A stretch of DNA of 64,000 bases from positions 62,001 through 126,000 of the forward strand of contig JAHLKC010000010.1 of the NCBI GenBank assembly GCA_025449115.1. Reading direction: 5' to 3'. A program made the translations under genes and the position numbers. Shown piece by piece: positions 22,093 to 34,557 of the stretch. The DNA comes from Chytridium lagenaria (lineage: Eukaryota > Chytridiomycota > Chytridiomycetes > Chytridiales > Chytridiaceae). Under the pieces are notes generated by a model, which saw only the letters and a list, made by a program, of their open reading frames with translations, did no database searches and had not been told where the DNA came from. Position 1 is the stretch's first letter. Every line of letters begins with the position of its first letter.

Positions 22093-23539
22093 TCATAGAC
22101 CTCCTACATCTCCACCGACTCCACCTCCACTCATTTCTGTCCTAATAACATTTTGCTCCGCATCATAAAACTCATCATCAACTGTTAGCAGCGGTTCAAT
22201 CTCAAACACACTGTCATCAACGTCATAGCCAAATCCTTGTCCTTCCAAACACCGTGATGATGTTATACACTGCGTACACTACCCGCCAAGACAAAAAAGA
22301 ACTGACAGAGCGAGAGCCGAAAACTCCAAACCACTGCGGCAACCTCGGTCGATAGTGCACTTTATATCCTCTATTTTCACTCGCAGAGATGTAGAGAGGA
22401 GATTGTGCCGGGATTTGAGAGAGCAATCATGCTCAATGACCGAAATGTCACATTTGGAATACGCGGTTGCTTTTTCATATTTGAGGGTCGGGCCTCTAAA
22501 TAAAGGTTCACTTCCATCAGCGCATACTGTAACTATAGTAGCGAGACACATGATGAACTCACTCTGTACGTATATCCACTGAACTGCTTCGACACTCCTT
22601 ATTCTTTCCTTGAATTCGGGCGATAAAATCAAAATAACTTTCCGACTCCAACAGGTGCGTGAAGATATAGGTTGTGGAGTTGGTTTCTTGGAACACATTT
22701 GTAAGATTTACGGTCTTGTATCCAGCTCCTTCGGCGTGAATGTTAAGTTCAAGATAGCAAGAATTCCAGTCACGAGCGTTGACGTTGACAACAACCTAGA
22801 AGCAAAAACAAGAGTCAGTGTTTCCCAATACAGTTTGACCTTCTGTTTTTCTTTCAGGAAGTAAGTAGCTGTAACAGCTGGGTGTGCTCTCTCAGAAATA
22901 AGCATTGAAGTTGACTTCCTTTCCTCTTTTAAAGCCGGTATCTGCTGATGAACTGCAAAGTCCACCGGCAGGTAACGATGCCCGAGAACACTGATGTCAG
23001 CTCTCTCATACCACAAACCCGATCGCAACCTTTGCATGCAATCATCTCCAGCCGGACAAGACCAAATATCACCAAGATTATGTCCCCCTAACCGAACTGC
23101 CTGCATAGCGATCAACGACACAAACAACGCAAGAAGAGCTATCAAGCCTAACTAAGATTAGAGATAGAATTCAAAGTGAAATGCCTAAAAGCGTCATCAG
23201 CAACACTGGCAACCGTCTTCGTTTATGAGGTTCAAGCTTCCCAACTCGTTCAATGATATGAGGGGAGACATCAAGAAGCCTCAACCAGAGCCATCCGATG
23301 ACAGCATTGATAAGCATTTTCCCACTAGTCGGCGGCAAGAAGAGATAGTTTGGGCTCTCTTCAATTTGAAAGCCATGTTGAGTGGCTTCCACTTCCCCAA
23401 ACTCAACGGGAAAAGCAAAGGTTCTACCAGCACCGTAGTCAACAACAGCAGTTGCACGATATTGGCCTTCGTTTTGCTCCACGTCCTTGATTAGAATGTG
23501 GAATTTCCAGCCGAGAACGTTGATACGGAGGAGTTGCAT
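22093..23539 (-). CDS. Unknown membrane protein with N-glycosylation-type lumenal region and acidic tail
   Basis: Multi-exon minus-strand gene. Proposed start ATG 23537-23539 (MQLLRINVLGWKFHILIKDV), 66 bp downstream of the FAM135-like stop. Visible blocks: a soluble segment (AVVDYGAGRTFAFPVEFGEV), a hydrophobic helix (MLINAVIGWLWLRLL), a basic patch (EPHKRRRLP) leading into a second long helix (LIALLALFVSLIAMQAV), a Cys-containing region (SCPAGDDCMQRL), NLT and NST sites in a probable lumenal domain, a last helix (LEFSALALSVLFCLGG), and an acidic end (DDSVFEIEPLLTVDDEFYDA) with TGA at 22093-22095. The joins near 22250 and 22830 are uncertain. No family recognised. Confidence 0.45.
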
Positions 23540-23605
23540 GACGCGTTGAGAAACTTTTTGCTTTGCCACTAAAATATTAAATGCCAACAAGAATTTTCCT
23601 TTATT

Positions 23606-26600
23606 TCAACCCAAATGCAAGCCATTCGAGACCAACAACATTTCAAAAAATGACTGGCTTTCTACAAGCGAAACATGGGCTTTTCGTCCCATCGGATCAA
23701 AAAGCGTTGCTACCCATGTCTCATTCCACACAAGGTACCGTTGGACGCGGTCAGGCTCCACTCTTGAGGAAAAATTATCCATCATCTCTCGCATGACATT
23801 ATCCAAAGTTTGTAAAGATTTCGCATAAGGCTCGGGGTCTGCAGCGAGAGCTGTGGGTATGTCAACGTAACCGTCGTGGATGGATGCGTAGAGTTTGACT
23901 TCGTGGAAACAATTGAGATAGTTCAGACCGCCTACGGGTAAAAGGAGTGAGAGAATATAAAGGGGTGGGTAACTGCTTAGACGAACCTTTTGATGGAGGT
24001 ATGGCGAGTTTGTAGAGCAGCGACTGGGTCATATCAACGGCATCGCCGAGGGTTAATTGCTTTAAACAGTCAAACCCGTTAAACATTCGATAAAATGGGG
24101 ATACTGAAGCTATCAGATAAAACATTAACGAAAATGCTTACTTGTTGAGAAAAGCATATTGCGGCTCCATTTATTGAAAGATGGGGCGCACCAAGCGTGA
24201 TAAAACTATAAAATTTCGGTCTAAGGTTTTCCATTTCAGGCAAAGCAATAGCGCACCTATAAGGAAATTGCATAAATAACCATAGGTTCCAATGACTAAA
24301 AACGTCCTAAAGCGTATTAATACCTCGCTATAATCCCTCCTAAACTATGACACAAAAAGCTATAAACCTTTAATACATGAAAGAATAATTTCATGACCTA
24401 CCTCACTTTCCCAACTCCACCCTCCTCCACACATTCCAAAACCTCTTTCCCCAGTCTACCCGCCTGCGTCCACAAATCCCGAAATGGTTCCGCTTCGTTT
24501 CCTTTAGACAACAAGAACTTGATATTGGATTCACGCGCCGTTCCACGAATCCATATTTTGACGCGGTTGCGATACGCCCGAAAGTCGGTGGAACTGCCGA
24601 GGAGACCGTGGACGAGTACAATTAGATGCTTTTGGGGGAAGAGGGCTGCGGTCTTGGGATGTGCGTGGTTGAGAGCGAAGACGTGAGATGGGTAGGGTAG
24701 GGTAGAGTGGGGATATGGATGAGGTTTTCTGATGACTTTTTGTCAATAATGCATTCTTCTTTTGGTAAAACACTCTGATTTTTGAGATCGGGTGATCGGA
24801 AACGGAAAAACGCCGTTGTGGACTCAGCGTCATCAACTCGCTCATACTGCCTCACTTCCTCTTGGGTGTATCTACACTAGCGAGTTATCCAAAATGCGAC
24901 ATCAGACGCCAAAGGAAATAAAAGATTTGTAAACATATACATTAAATCAATGCGATCAATTTGAAATGGATGGGGATAACTGAAAAAGAAAGACCTTTAA
25001 TGCCTTACCGTAACTGAGCAATATCCGACCACACGTCCATATCCACAACTCTTTTCATTATCCTTTCTTCCCGTCTCAGAAACCAATCTCGCCTCAAAGC
25101 TTTAATGGTCTCATTATTAATACCATTACACATTCTAACAATGCATTCCCACACCGTTTTACTCTACCATATTATAGTTAAAACACATTAAGGAGAATTA
25201 TCGCCATACCATTTCACCCAAGCAGCCAATAGATCGAATGCATCCTTGAATGATGGTATCAGGTTTTAAGCATTCAGACTACCGATTACGCGTTAAACAC
25301 ATGAACAAAACGTTGGATGGAGAAAGGGGAAATTTACATACACTCAACACTTTCCTCACCTCCCCCTTAACCCCTCTCCTAACCTCCTCAACATCCATTA
25401 TCCCACCCTCACGAACCTTCCTCAAATCCTCAACCTCACAACGTCCCTCCACAAGCCGTCCCGCTATCTCCACAAACCGTTCACCACAAAGATCCGGGAG
25501 GTCATCACTATACGTGTTAGGAACAAAATGAGTAAATACGCTTACACAGAGATATTCATGGCTTTCGAGGTATCCACGACAATTTTATGGAGTAGGAGGA
25601 GATCGAGGATAGAGGTTTGGAGGACCATCGCGTATGCGTTGTGATGGGGTTTAATGTGGACCTGAACAAAACAATCCATTTAATAATTTCGACTGGATGA
25701 GGTACATAAGAAATCAACAAGATGCGACTTTAAAACTTTTACACTCACCACTCCATCACTCGCCAAAACCCCAACCTTCGATATCCTTCGTTCCCTTCCC
25801 AAAACAGCCCCAACAAGCCCTTTTAAACTCCACGTGCTTTCCGCAATACTTCCTTCACTCCCTCTCACATCCAGAGGTTCTTCAACCCTCCACCCAATTC
25901 TTGCATAAGTCACCAAGAGATCACACACGCTGGTGAAAATACCCCCAAATTCAAGGGATTCGTAACGGGAAAAAGTTGGCGGTGTATGCGTTGTGAAGAG
26001 AGGGAGACGGGTTGTGCGTTGATGGGTGAGGGAGGTTGGGGAGGTATAGCTTTCAGGAAAATAGGTTAAGAGTCGAACGCCAAAATATAGGTACTGAAAA
26101 CAAGCTAGAGGCAAATCACACTAGACGATATGAAGGGAATGAACAGAGCTTCTGGAGGCCAAATAAAAACGAACAACGCGAAACGTCAACGCCAAAAAAG
26201 AGAAGAAAACCGAAAAAACAACAACAAAAAAAAACAGCCAGAAAGAGAGAAACAAAGGTCCCACTCACTCTTCATATTTACAAAACCACAACTCTACCTC
26301 CAAATCCACCTTTTCACCAACCCCATCCCCATCCCCAACGCCATCCACCAAAAAACCCAACCCCACAATCAACCTTTACCCTCTCCTCCTGCCTTTCGAT
26401 CAAAAACTCCTCCAAATAAACCAAATCCCCAACTCTCTTCCACTTTGAACCTACATGAAAGTATATGAACAATGATTAACGCATCCCAAGCCCTACCTTC
26501 CACGATAACAGGTCGGAAGATTTTCCGCGTTGATAACACTCGACAACGAAGAGTATAGTACCTAAATTGTAAGAAATATGTGATAGGGTAAGAGAGACGT

Positions 26601-26685
26601 ACCCTCGCTGGTAGATATCTATGTTGACGAATTCACTGAAATGGATGTGCAGGGCGTAGAGAGGGATGGTTGATGGGAGATTCAT
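23606..26685 (-). CDS. FAM135-type putative lipase/serine esterase (DUF676)
   Basis: Alpha/beta hydrolase with the FAM135 layout. The first exon (ATG 26683-26685) reads HIHFSEFVNIDIYQRG, continuing after an intron as GYYTLRCRV, matching the FAM135 N-terminal domain. A long poorly conserved middle part is spread over several exons (for example WRVEEPLDVRGSEGSIAEST at about 25830). The catalytic domain is clear: LIVLVHGLLGSSTDFRAYRN (oxyanion region), FLCHSLGGIIAR (nucleophile Ser in a G-x-S-x-G-like CHSLGG) and FYSFITLGAPHLS. It ends with FDCLKQLTLGDA, DGYVDIP (catalytic Asp region) and AHVSLVESQSFFEMLL, TGA 23606-23608. Short introns are frequent and the middle exons are not resolved. Substrate unknown. 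The hydrolase call is firm; FAM135 rests on both ends matching. Confidence 0.72.
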
Positions 26686-26890
26686 GATGGTGATATTTGA
26701 CGTTAAGAGATCTGCATGGCCCCAAAAATCAACGCATGCTCCATAACCGCGTCGCTAACCATCGGACACACCATCGTCGCCTCCCTAGCTTCTCCCATCT
26801 CTCATCCAAGACGATCTCATAAATAACCAAAACAGTAGGATGGGCATGTCATGTTCTGTGCATGTCAGTCCCAAAAGAAATCTTTGAGAA
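26686..26890. promoter_or_regulatory. Divergent promoter, FAM135-like / LIN1
   Basis: 205-bp spacer between two divergent starts; no specific element recognised. Confidence 0.4.
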
Positions 26891-28833
26891 ATGAGCACCA
26901 AGAAACGGAGTCAAAGCGATGATGGACCGTCAAAGAAGAAGGTGCGGTTTGAAGGGAACCGTGCGGGTACAGGCTCCTTTGGGATTGGAGTTGGACAGGT
27001 GGATGATGAGACGGAGGATTTTGAGGATCTCGAGTTAGGTGAGTCCAAGGGCGAGTTTTCGGTGAATTGTTGATAAACTGCGGTGATGGAAGCGGCGAAT
27101 GTTCGAGTTCATTAAGGGAGATGAATGAAAAGTCCCATCATGCGCGGGTTTTCCGGTCCGAGTTTGAAGCGCTTACTTATTTATTTTTGTAGGTCGTAAA
27201 AAGCGTAACGCCATTAAACTCGGGTACACCGATTCGGATGATGAGGATCTTGCATTTGATACTGAAGCACCCAAAGACGAAGATGAGGACATGTTTGGGG
27301 AAAGTGATGATAAAGGGCCTGGGAAGGCAGCTGGGAAGGGCAAGAAAGGATCTGTAGAATACATATCTCGACAAAAGATTTATGAGGAAGGTGCGGAACG
27401 GAATGATGATGTGGATGAAGATGAAGGAGGAGTCAAGATTGAGCAGTTTAATATGGATCAGGAATTGGAGGAAGGGTTGGTCTCTTTTCTTTTCCTTTTC
27501 TTCTCGCCATTTTTTAGTTTGGTTCTAGTACGGGGAGTACTATATTAAAGTGCTTAATCTAAAGCACGTTTACGCATTCCCTTTTGGAGCTTCTCAAACG
27601 GATATCCTAGTTACTTTTTTTGGTGTAAAAGCTCGATATAATGGGGTTGCTCGAGTTTTAGATTCATTAAGTTTGGACAATATGATGCAATCTGTAGTGT
27701 GCCCTTTTTCTATCGAATTGTTTTAATTCCATCTCATACTTCTATCTAAATCCGCCCACCACGAAAAGCACCCTGCCTCCCCAACTAACACCTGACTTAA
27801 GCGGTTTCGACGCCGACTTCAACTACATCCGCAAAAAGGACGAACACCAAATTGCACGACAACTGGCTCCAAGGCGTCACCAAAGATGACATGAATAAAG
27901 GTACCCCACTTCTCCCGCTCTCAACTAAAAAACCCACTTTAAGGCGGTATGGCTCATAACCGTCTTGGAAGCACGAGCAAAAGCAAAGGAAGCAATGGAT
28001 GAAGTGGGGAAGCAGGAGAGTGAGGGGGTGTTGTGGTTGAGGGTACTGGGGTTTTTGAAACAGAAGGAGAGCGTTGCAGGGGTGAGTGAGAGGGGGGGTT
28101 TATTTGGTGCGTGGGGCTGTGATATATAGGCGATGAAAGTTTAGGGTCTTCTACAACTAAAGTACCGGCGTGGAAGAAGAAGAAGGCTGCTGCAAAGGTA
28201 AATGTGTGGAGCGTTGATGACGCTGACCAGTTTTCTTTTAATAGATGGAAACTTCAACTGAACCTGAGGAAGATCATTCGAAGGAATTAGAGCAGCTCAT
28301 TGCGGCAACTGACAGCTTGATTGAAAATGGGCATTACGGTAATATATTACTCGCCTTCTATGTATTGGTTTATTAATTTTATATGTAGAGGTCATCGAAC
28401 AACGGTATGAATCTATAGTACGGTTGTTACGAAAGCGAGTTTTATGTAAGCCAGGCTTGACTATTACCTCGGTATTTAACGCTGTAAATTTAAGCGGACG
28501 ATTGGAATCCCGGAGATCCCCTCCCCACCGCCCCATCCTCCTCATCAACCACAACATCACCTAAAACGTTCTGGGAATACAAATGGGCCAAGAATCGACC
28601 GAATTATTTGGACCTTACGCAAGTGACATGATGGAAGAATGGAGAAAAAACGTGAGCATCACTCTTGTCTCTATGTTTGCTTTTATGTTTTAATTCTTTT
28701 ACTTTTGCACGTAGGGATTCTTTGACGCTGAAAAGGGGGATCTTTGGGTGAGAGAGGTTGATGGGAACACCCGTTGGATAGCCAAAAGGGTTTTTTGCAT
28801 ATCTCGGAGGTGTCGTTTACGGATGGCGAGTGA
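26891..28833 (+). CDS. LIN1/CD2BP2-like GYF-domain protein
   Basis: U5 snRNP-associated protein. The N-terminus has a basic NLS-like start (MSTKKRSQSDDGPSKKKVRF) and acidic stretches (TDSDDEDLAFDTEAPKDEDE), then IEQFNMDQELEEG, GFDADFNYIRKKDEHQ and NWLQGVTKDDMNK, all typical of LIN1/CD2BP2. The C-terminal GYF domain shows WEYKW, then QESTELFGPYASDMMEEWRK and GFFDAEKGDLWVREV. Introns begin at GTGAGT (27038), after the ELEEG codons, and at several later positions. The frame changes at about 27852 and at the GGG of 28585-28587; the GYF motif is continuous only across that second break. The stop is TGA 28831-28833 or, in the other frame, TAA 28838-28840. The end of the protein is therefore uncertain. 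Confidence 0.8.
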
Positions 28834-29263
28834 GCAATAAATAATAATAATCAGACCAGTTACGTCTGCATCCAGAGGAGGGCTGGCTGTTGGCTGGGCA
28901 AGAAGCTTTTCCAAAAAACATGAGACACAAAAGGATTTTTCGAAGTACCTTTTTTTTTGCGTTCCAACAGTCCAGCCAGCCTCACAATCTCGTTTTTCAT
29001 TTGCATTGCGCCGCCACCACTACTGCTGCCGCTGAGGAGGATTTAAAGTACGGCGAAGGCAGATACGCGATTCTTTATACAAAAGAGGGAAGAAGTTCGA
29101 TAACGTACATCACATACACGTCACATCCGTATTCTCCAGCTTCCACTCACTACACCCATTCAATTCATCATTCAAGTACATCACCATCTCATCCAGCAAA
29201 ACACACACACAAACAGTCAAGAATGTGGTCTATTCATTCGATCGTTGCAGATCAATTGCGGTG
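28834..29263. other. Intergenic region
   Basis: Upstream flank of the next gene, with CA-rich repeats near 29095-29220. The 124-codon frame from 28890 has no motif and is not called. An out-of-frame ATG at 29223 lies shortly before the proposed start. Confidence 0.3.
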
Positions 29264-30055
29264 ATGGTTGCGATGGCGGCATCACCGTCCATGTCCAAAG
29301 TATACTACCCTACAAACATTTACGCAAAGTATCTGAACGATGATGTTGCGGAAGACTTTTATTCGGCGTTTGGTGAGTTTCTGTTTTCTTCTTTGATTTG
29401 CAAGCAGAGTGAACGTTGGGGTGGTGAAGACTGTAGAAAGTAACACTCCCTCTCGACATCATCCCTACTACCATTCACTGCAGCGGATGCTAACCAAAAC
29501 CAATAAATAGACCCCTCCCAATCCGACTTTTGCATGTCCCAATACTGTGTGGGTCCCGGCATGCTCATCAACACCATCCTCCAAGTCTGCAACGCCACCA
29601 TCCAAAGCATCTCCCCAAGTCTTCCCCCAACAGCATCTGACGTGAAAAAACTCCTCTCGAAATGCATCTGCGGCACAACCGGTTCCGAGTCAGGGAGCGT
29701 CGGCGCCCGTTCCGAGATCCTCGCATCCTGGTTTGTCTGCGCAAACTGCTATCGCGAGTTTTATCAGATGAAAACATTGAATCAGACAGAGTTCAATCGG
29801 GCTTGTGATTGTATTGAACCGGGTCCGATTGATGCTTTGATGGCGTTTTCGAGACCGCAGGAGGAGTTTACTTGTAAGAAGGTGAGGAGGACGAATCGGG
29901 GGCCAGTGGCGCCGCCGCAGCCTTCGCAGGGGAAGGCGCCAACGCAAGCGACGACGGCGGGGGCGACGACGGGGGTGCCGTTGGCGACGACAACGCAGGC
30001 GCCGAGGTCGACGAATGAGGCGGAGGCGGTTCCGGAGGAGGAGGAGGAGGTTTAG
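29264..30055 (+). CDS. Unknown Cys-containing protein with Thr/Ala/Pro-rich acidic tail
   Basis: Two exons: 29264-29372 and 29511-30055 (GTGAGT...AATAG, with a GCTAACC branch-site-like sequence). The predicted 217 aa start MVAMAASPSMSKVYYPTN. Exon 2 has eight or more Cys (FCMSQYCVGPG, LQVCNATIQ, CICGTTGS, FVCANCYREFYQM, RACDCIEPGP, FTCKKVRR), suggesting disulfides in a secreted domain, then a low-complexity tail (PQPSQGKAPTQATTAGATT) ending EAVPEEEEEV. No clear signal peptide follows the chosen ATG; a hydrophobic leader could be encoded in another frame from 29223 if there is an indel. The architecture (Cys domain plus Thr-rich, mucin-like tail) suggests a secreted or surface protein, but no family is recognised. 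Confidence 0.55.
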
Positions 30056-30507
30056 GTTTAATGGCCAGCCTCCCTTCTTTTTTGACCTTTTGCGTGCATT
30101 GTTTGTTTTTGTTACAACACATGTTTTTTTTCAAGACACTTATTATTTTTTGTTAGATTATTTTTTATTCCATACCTCTTGTTTAAAGTTTTGTTGGCAT
30201 TGGGATGATGGGGGTGGGGTTTTCCTGTAAGTTTTCAGTTCAGAAGGGGGTTTTTCGCTTTAAGATGGATTACCTTTATCTGATTATGATTATTTCATAT
30301 AAATGTTCGATTTTTATTTATGCACATTCAGTAAGCGCCTCTTTCATCAATACCGCTCGACATAAAGACGCCAAAGAAAAGGAATCCCAAACTAAGAACA
30401 GAAGATTTGAAAGATGATGATGATGTGGGGTTTACAATACAGCTAGAGGTAAATGTTTCAAAAAAATGGAGAAGAAAGAATTGGGGGTAAATAAAAAACA
30501 AAACGGC
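30056..30507. other. Convergent 3' region
   Basis: AT-rich sequence between the stops of the unknown plus-strand gene and the cysteine dioxygenase. No gene supported. Confidence 0.35.
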
Positions 30508-31495
30508 TCATTGAACAACCATATTTGTCAAATGCGATGCTCCATGCGTCTGCGCTATCATATGTGCGCCCCCTGTGACGAGGGTGATAGGAGCTTCAGC
30601 GGACGAACATGATGAAGTAGAGTGAGAAGCAGGGATATGAGAGACAATGTTCCCATGCTCGGAATAAAACAAGCATTTCCCGGATCCCTTGACGTGGAGG
30701 TTGATTCACAAAGGTTTTGCAGGTTTCGTAGGGAGGACAGTAGAGGTGAGGAGATGGCGGGACGGGGGTTAGGGTTTGAGACACGGTGAAGGCCGATTTT
30801 GTCTATTTAAAGACGAAAAGGGGTTAGAAAGCAGAACGAAAAAAAGAAGGGGGGGTGGGTAGAAATTTACCATGGATGTAGGCGACACGGTTCTCGGTGT
30901 GGATGGTGGCTTTTTTGAGGTTCATGGGACCGCCAGAGGATTCTGGCCAGTGGTATTGGGTTTCGAGGATTTCGCCGTCAAGGACTTTCATGAGACAGTG
31001 GGAGCCTGCGTGATCGTGGATAGCGCTGGAAAAAAGAAAAAGGATATGATTAAAATGACGTGAAACAGAAGTGGGCGGGGATGATTGAAAGGAGAGCTAT
31101 TACCACCACTAAGAGGGGAGGAAGAGGAAAGTAATGTAAAAAAAACGCTTTACTCTAAAAAACAGACTCATACCTAGACTGATTTTCGGGCCAACAAAGC
31201 ACCATGAGGTTAAACTTTCCGTTCCCATCATCGACCAAGTTCCTGGTATACTTTCGAGGATCAAAATGGGCAAACTTTTCCCAGTCTTGTTTATTTGAGA
31301 CGTAGGAAGCCATGAGATGCTTGACACGGTCGACGTTGACCTTGTCCATCTCGTGGATGCCCTTGTCGCCCATTTCTGCGTAGAGGGCTGTGATCAGGTC
31401 TGTGAGGGATGAGGGGTGGTAGGGTCAGTGGTGGTAGTGGTGGTTGTAGGTGGAGTAGTGATGGTGGTAGCAGTAGTGGTAGTGGTTGAGGACAT
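30508..31495 (-). CDS. Cysteine dioxygenase (type I)
   Basis: Non-haem iron enzyme oxidising L-cysteine to cysteine sulfinate. Visible: [16 protein letters not shown], then CWPENQS and, after an intron, [19 protein letters not shown] carrying the HxH iron ligands and the Cys of the Cys-Tyr cofactor; IGLHRVSN with the third His; and [12 protein letters not shown] containing the partner Tyr. The C-terminal strand [12 protein letters not shown] is one frame over from the preceding exon, so a break lies near 30680; the reading then continues to TGA 30508-30510. Start ATG 31493-31495 opens a Thr-rich tract ([12 protein letters not shown]) before [15 protein letters not shown]; another break is needed near 31405-31415. 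Introns at about 31023-31180 and about 30800-30870. Cytosolic sulfur metabolism is inferred from the family. Confidence 0.9.
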
Positions 31496-32325
31496 GGTTA
31501 TAGGTGTATGTTGTTAGGTGTGGTGCGTGGTAGTGTGTGGTAGTTTGGCAGAGTTTTTAGAAGGGGTGGAGGGGTGAGGGGAAGTGTAGTGTTGGAGGAC
31601 TGATAAGAAAAAAAGTGTGTAGTGTTTTATAAGACGCCCCCATCTTCCAAGGAAAGAGGGAAAAAAAATAATTTTAACCTTCTCATAGTTGTGTAACAGC
31701 ATTAGGGAGTTTTAAACCAATCAAAGAATACTTTTCAGTTGATCAACCAATCAATCACTTTTAAACAGTTGAAAGTCAAAAAGTGAATAATTAATGAAAA
31801 CAGATTTTGGTTGGCTGATTCATTTTGGCGTAAAGGCACAGACAGACATTTGAATATTTAAATTTAAATCTTTTTTTGTTTCCAATTATTCCATTCCAGA
31901 AGCTTATTTATAGATAAACAATATAGTCATATGTTTATATTGTCCGTGTCAAGGTCGGGAAATAAAGCATCATGCACCCTACCCTCTAAATAACCGTCTT
32001 TATGACTCAATAATGCGTGTGTGTCAAAATGCTTGAAGATTAACAGATATTATTATTGCTGATTGATATTCTGTGTTTTTTTCCTTTGAAAGTCGTTTGA
32101 GATATCATTATTCAAACATCTCCCATTTATTGGAATATCTCCATAAGAAAGTCAAAAGGTTGATCTTTCCACCTACATATTTACGTCCACCTAATTCTAT
32201 ATCATGGGGTTTAGAGGTAATTAAAGACCCTCATCATCCTTTATTTCTTAATCGTTCTGCAAATTATGCGATATGGAGAATTGTCATAATCTGGTGTAAC
32301 CATCCATACGATAAATAATAAATAA
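31496..32325. promoter_or_regulatory. Long AT-rich divergent upstream region, CDO / DRC9
   Basis: 830 bases with no coding support. It includes repeated CCAAT-like words around 31708-31760 (aaccaatcaa, gatcaaccaatc) and a stretch of W-only sequence near 31850-31875. It presumably drives both genes. Confidence 0.4.
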
Positions 32326-33819
32326 ATGACAAACCTCTTGCCCATCTCCCGTACTCAAGCATACATTGCCATAGTCGAAGATGCGCTTGATCAGCTCACA
32401 GTGCTAGGGGACATTGCACCAGACGTTGGAGGTGGAAATGGTGGAGGTGGAGGTGGAGGGAAGGGAGGAGTAGATAAACCTGTAAGAGTCCATCTTACCA
32501 CTAGTTATTCTCTACTAAACTAGCCCATTCACATAGTCAGGAGAAGAGATCTCTCGCATCCTCAAGGACCAACGAGCCCTCGAAATGAGATTCCAAGATC
32601 TCATCATGGATCAAGAGAAACTTAAAGTACTTCCAAACAAGACAAAGTATAAGGAGGGGCAGATGGCTATCATGGATGTCACCAACGAGTTACAGAGGAG
32701 CACTCAATGTAAACCCACTTTTCTTTCTTCTTAACCAGAAGCTTACATATATACTAATTTATGTTTTCAAAGTTCTTGCAAAGAATTTAAGGCTCACCCA
32801 AGCGTCGCCCAGAATTTGTTAAAAATTCAGAGCGAGAGAAGTTCGTTACAGGCGTTACTCTCGAAGACCGTAAGAGAGCTGAGAGAGTTGAGGTTTGAGA
32901 GTCTCGTTGTGACGGTCGAGGAAGAGAAGAAGAAGCGCAATACTCTTCAAAACACCATCAACAGTACCCATATCAGAAAAAATACATTCCCTTACTTTTT
33001 CCACAGAGAAAACGAAGCCTCCGAACTTCAACGTGAGCTTCAAAAAGAACTTGCCAACGAACGTAAACTCCTCGAAGAAGAGACCAACGAACGCAACCAA
33101 GTCATCCAACAGCTCAAAGACACGATCCAAGAAATCAACGCCCTGACCAACTCTGAACAAAAGTACATTAAAAAAGAGACAAAGGCGCACGAAAATTCCG
33201 TGAAACAACGATGTCAAGCTCGCGAGACGTTTCTCGCTGAAGATCAGCTATTAAAGAACAAGTGCGTATCGCAGGAAGACCGTGCGCATGAGAAGATTGT
33301 GGATTATCTGACGAGACAGCGTAACACGCTTGAAATACAGATACAAGAGTGGATGACCAAATATGAGGAGGATACAGAAGCCAAGGCGAATGAGTTGGAT
33401 GCGTTGAAGCAGAAACGGACACAGGATTTGGATAAGTTTGAGGAACTTGTGGCGGCTTATGAGGAGTTGGAGAAGATTGTGGAGGAGGATCGACAGAATA
33501 AACAGAGAGAGGCGGAGGAGAGACGGGTTATGCATGAACGCATGTCAGCGGCTATGGCGATTCAAAGGTGGTGGAGAAAGATGAGGGTTAAGTTGCAAAA
33601 AGTAAGAAACGTAGACTTTTTTTCTTCTCCTTTCGTGTTGACATTTACATATCTTTTGTTGGCTCTTTTTAGCAAGCGAGTACCAAGTCGGCAAAGAAAA
33701 CACCGAAGAAGGGAAGGGAGGCAAGGCGGGAGCGAAAAAGAAGAAATAAATATGTGTGCGCTTGTTGTGGCATTTTGTACAGTTATTTGCCTCCGTTTAC
33801 TTTAATCCAAGTGCACTAG
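32326..33819 (+). CDS. Dynein regulatory complex subunit 9-like (IQCG/DRC9)
   Basis: Axonemal coiled-coil protein of the nexin-dynein regulatory complex. Start ATG 32326 (MTNLLPISRTQAYIAIVEDA), a Gly-rich insert, then a long coiled coil over several exons: VTNELQRSTQ, HPSVAQNLLKIQSERSSLQ, NERNQVIQQLKDTIQEINA, WMTKYEEDTEAKANELDAL and KFEELVAAYEELEKIVEEDR. A single IQ motif (AMAIQRWWRKMRVKL) for calmodulin sits near the end. The WMxKYxxDTEAKxxELxAL block followed by an IQ is the DRC9 signature as I know it. The last exon has a basic tail; phase-0 splicing gives a stop at 33817-33819, while another frame would stop at 33747-33749. The presence of this gene implies a flagellated stage. Confidence 0.82.
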
Positions 33820-34557
33820 AATTATGAGTGAAGTAAATGGTGAGGGGAGCAGTAAACAGATTCAGATCTTTCCACCAAGTATCCCGCGTCCAAAGTTGTA
33901 ATGACATTTAGGGCACGGTCTCTCGAATAGCTTTAACAGTGAATTAATCAAACGTTATTCAAACACAAACATTTTCAAGTTCCAGTTCATCATGAAGTAC
34001 TGCGTCTTCCGTCAGAACTTATGAAATCCAATACTTTTGCATCATCCCGCCATATCCAGTCTTTTCGCAGTTTCTCCATCCCAATTCAATCCTTCCTAAA
34101 CCACCCGCTTCGTCAACATCCATCCATACTCTACGCCCAAAGCTTCATCGCATCTCAATTACAAAACCCAACACTCAAGATACTGTCCAAATTGTCCAGG
34201 ATCTCGTCCTTTTAATCGTAAAATTGTCAAACTTGTTGCATTTTCTTGACGGATCGTTTTGTCTGCAAACCTCTTTCAACATACACGCGAGGTATTGGAG
34301 GAGAGGATCCATCGGTCTTGCAGTGGCCGCCACAAGAGTAATTGCAAGGTGCATAGTTTTTCTCTCTGTGGGTAGATTACGATTCCCTTTGTCATATTCG
34401 GAGAGAAAGGTAAAGTTTGGGAACAGAGGTGTAGGGGAGGCGTTGCTTTCAAAAGATCAGTTCCATCACATTGCATTTGCATTCCGAGCTTGAAATCTAA
34501 CATTCATACCCAACACCATCTAATTACTTCCCAAAGCTCAAAAAACTGCTTAAAACC
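33820..34557. other. Intergenic region with unassigned small frames
   Basis: Short frames at 34021-34215 and 34224-34493 (+) and 34276-34503 (-) show no motif. They could be broken pieces of a gene, but no reading is convincing. Confidence 0.3.

Noticed and set aside
28890..29264. 124-codon plus-strand frame before the Cys-rich gene
   Set aside because: Low-complexity Ser/Thr/His text from CA-rich sequence, with no motif; more likely promoter and 5' UTR.
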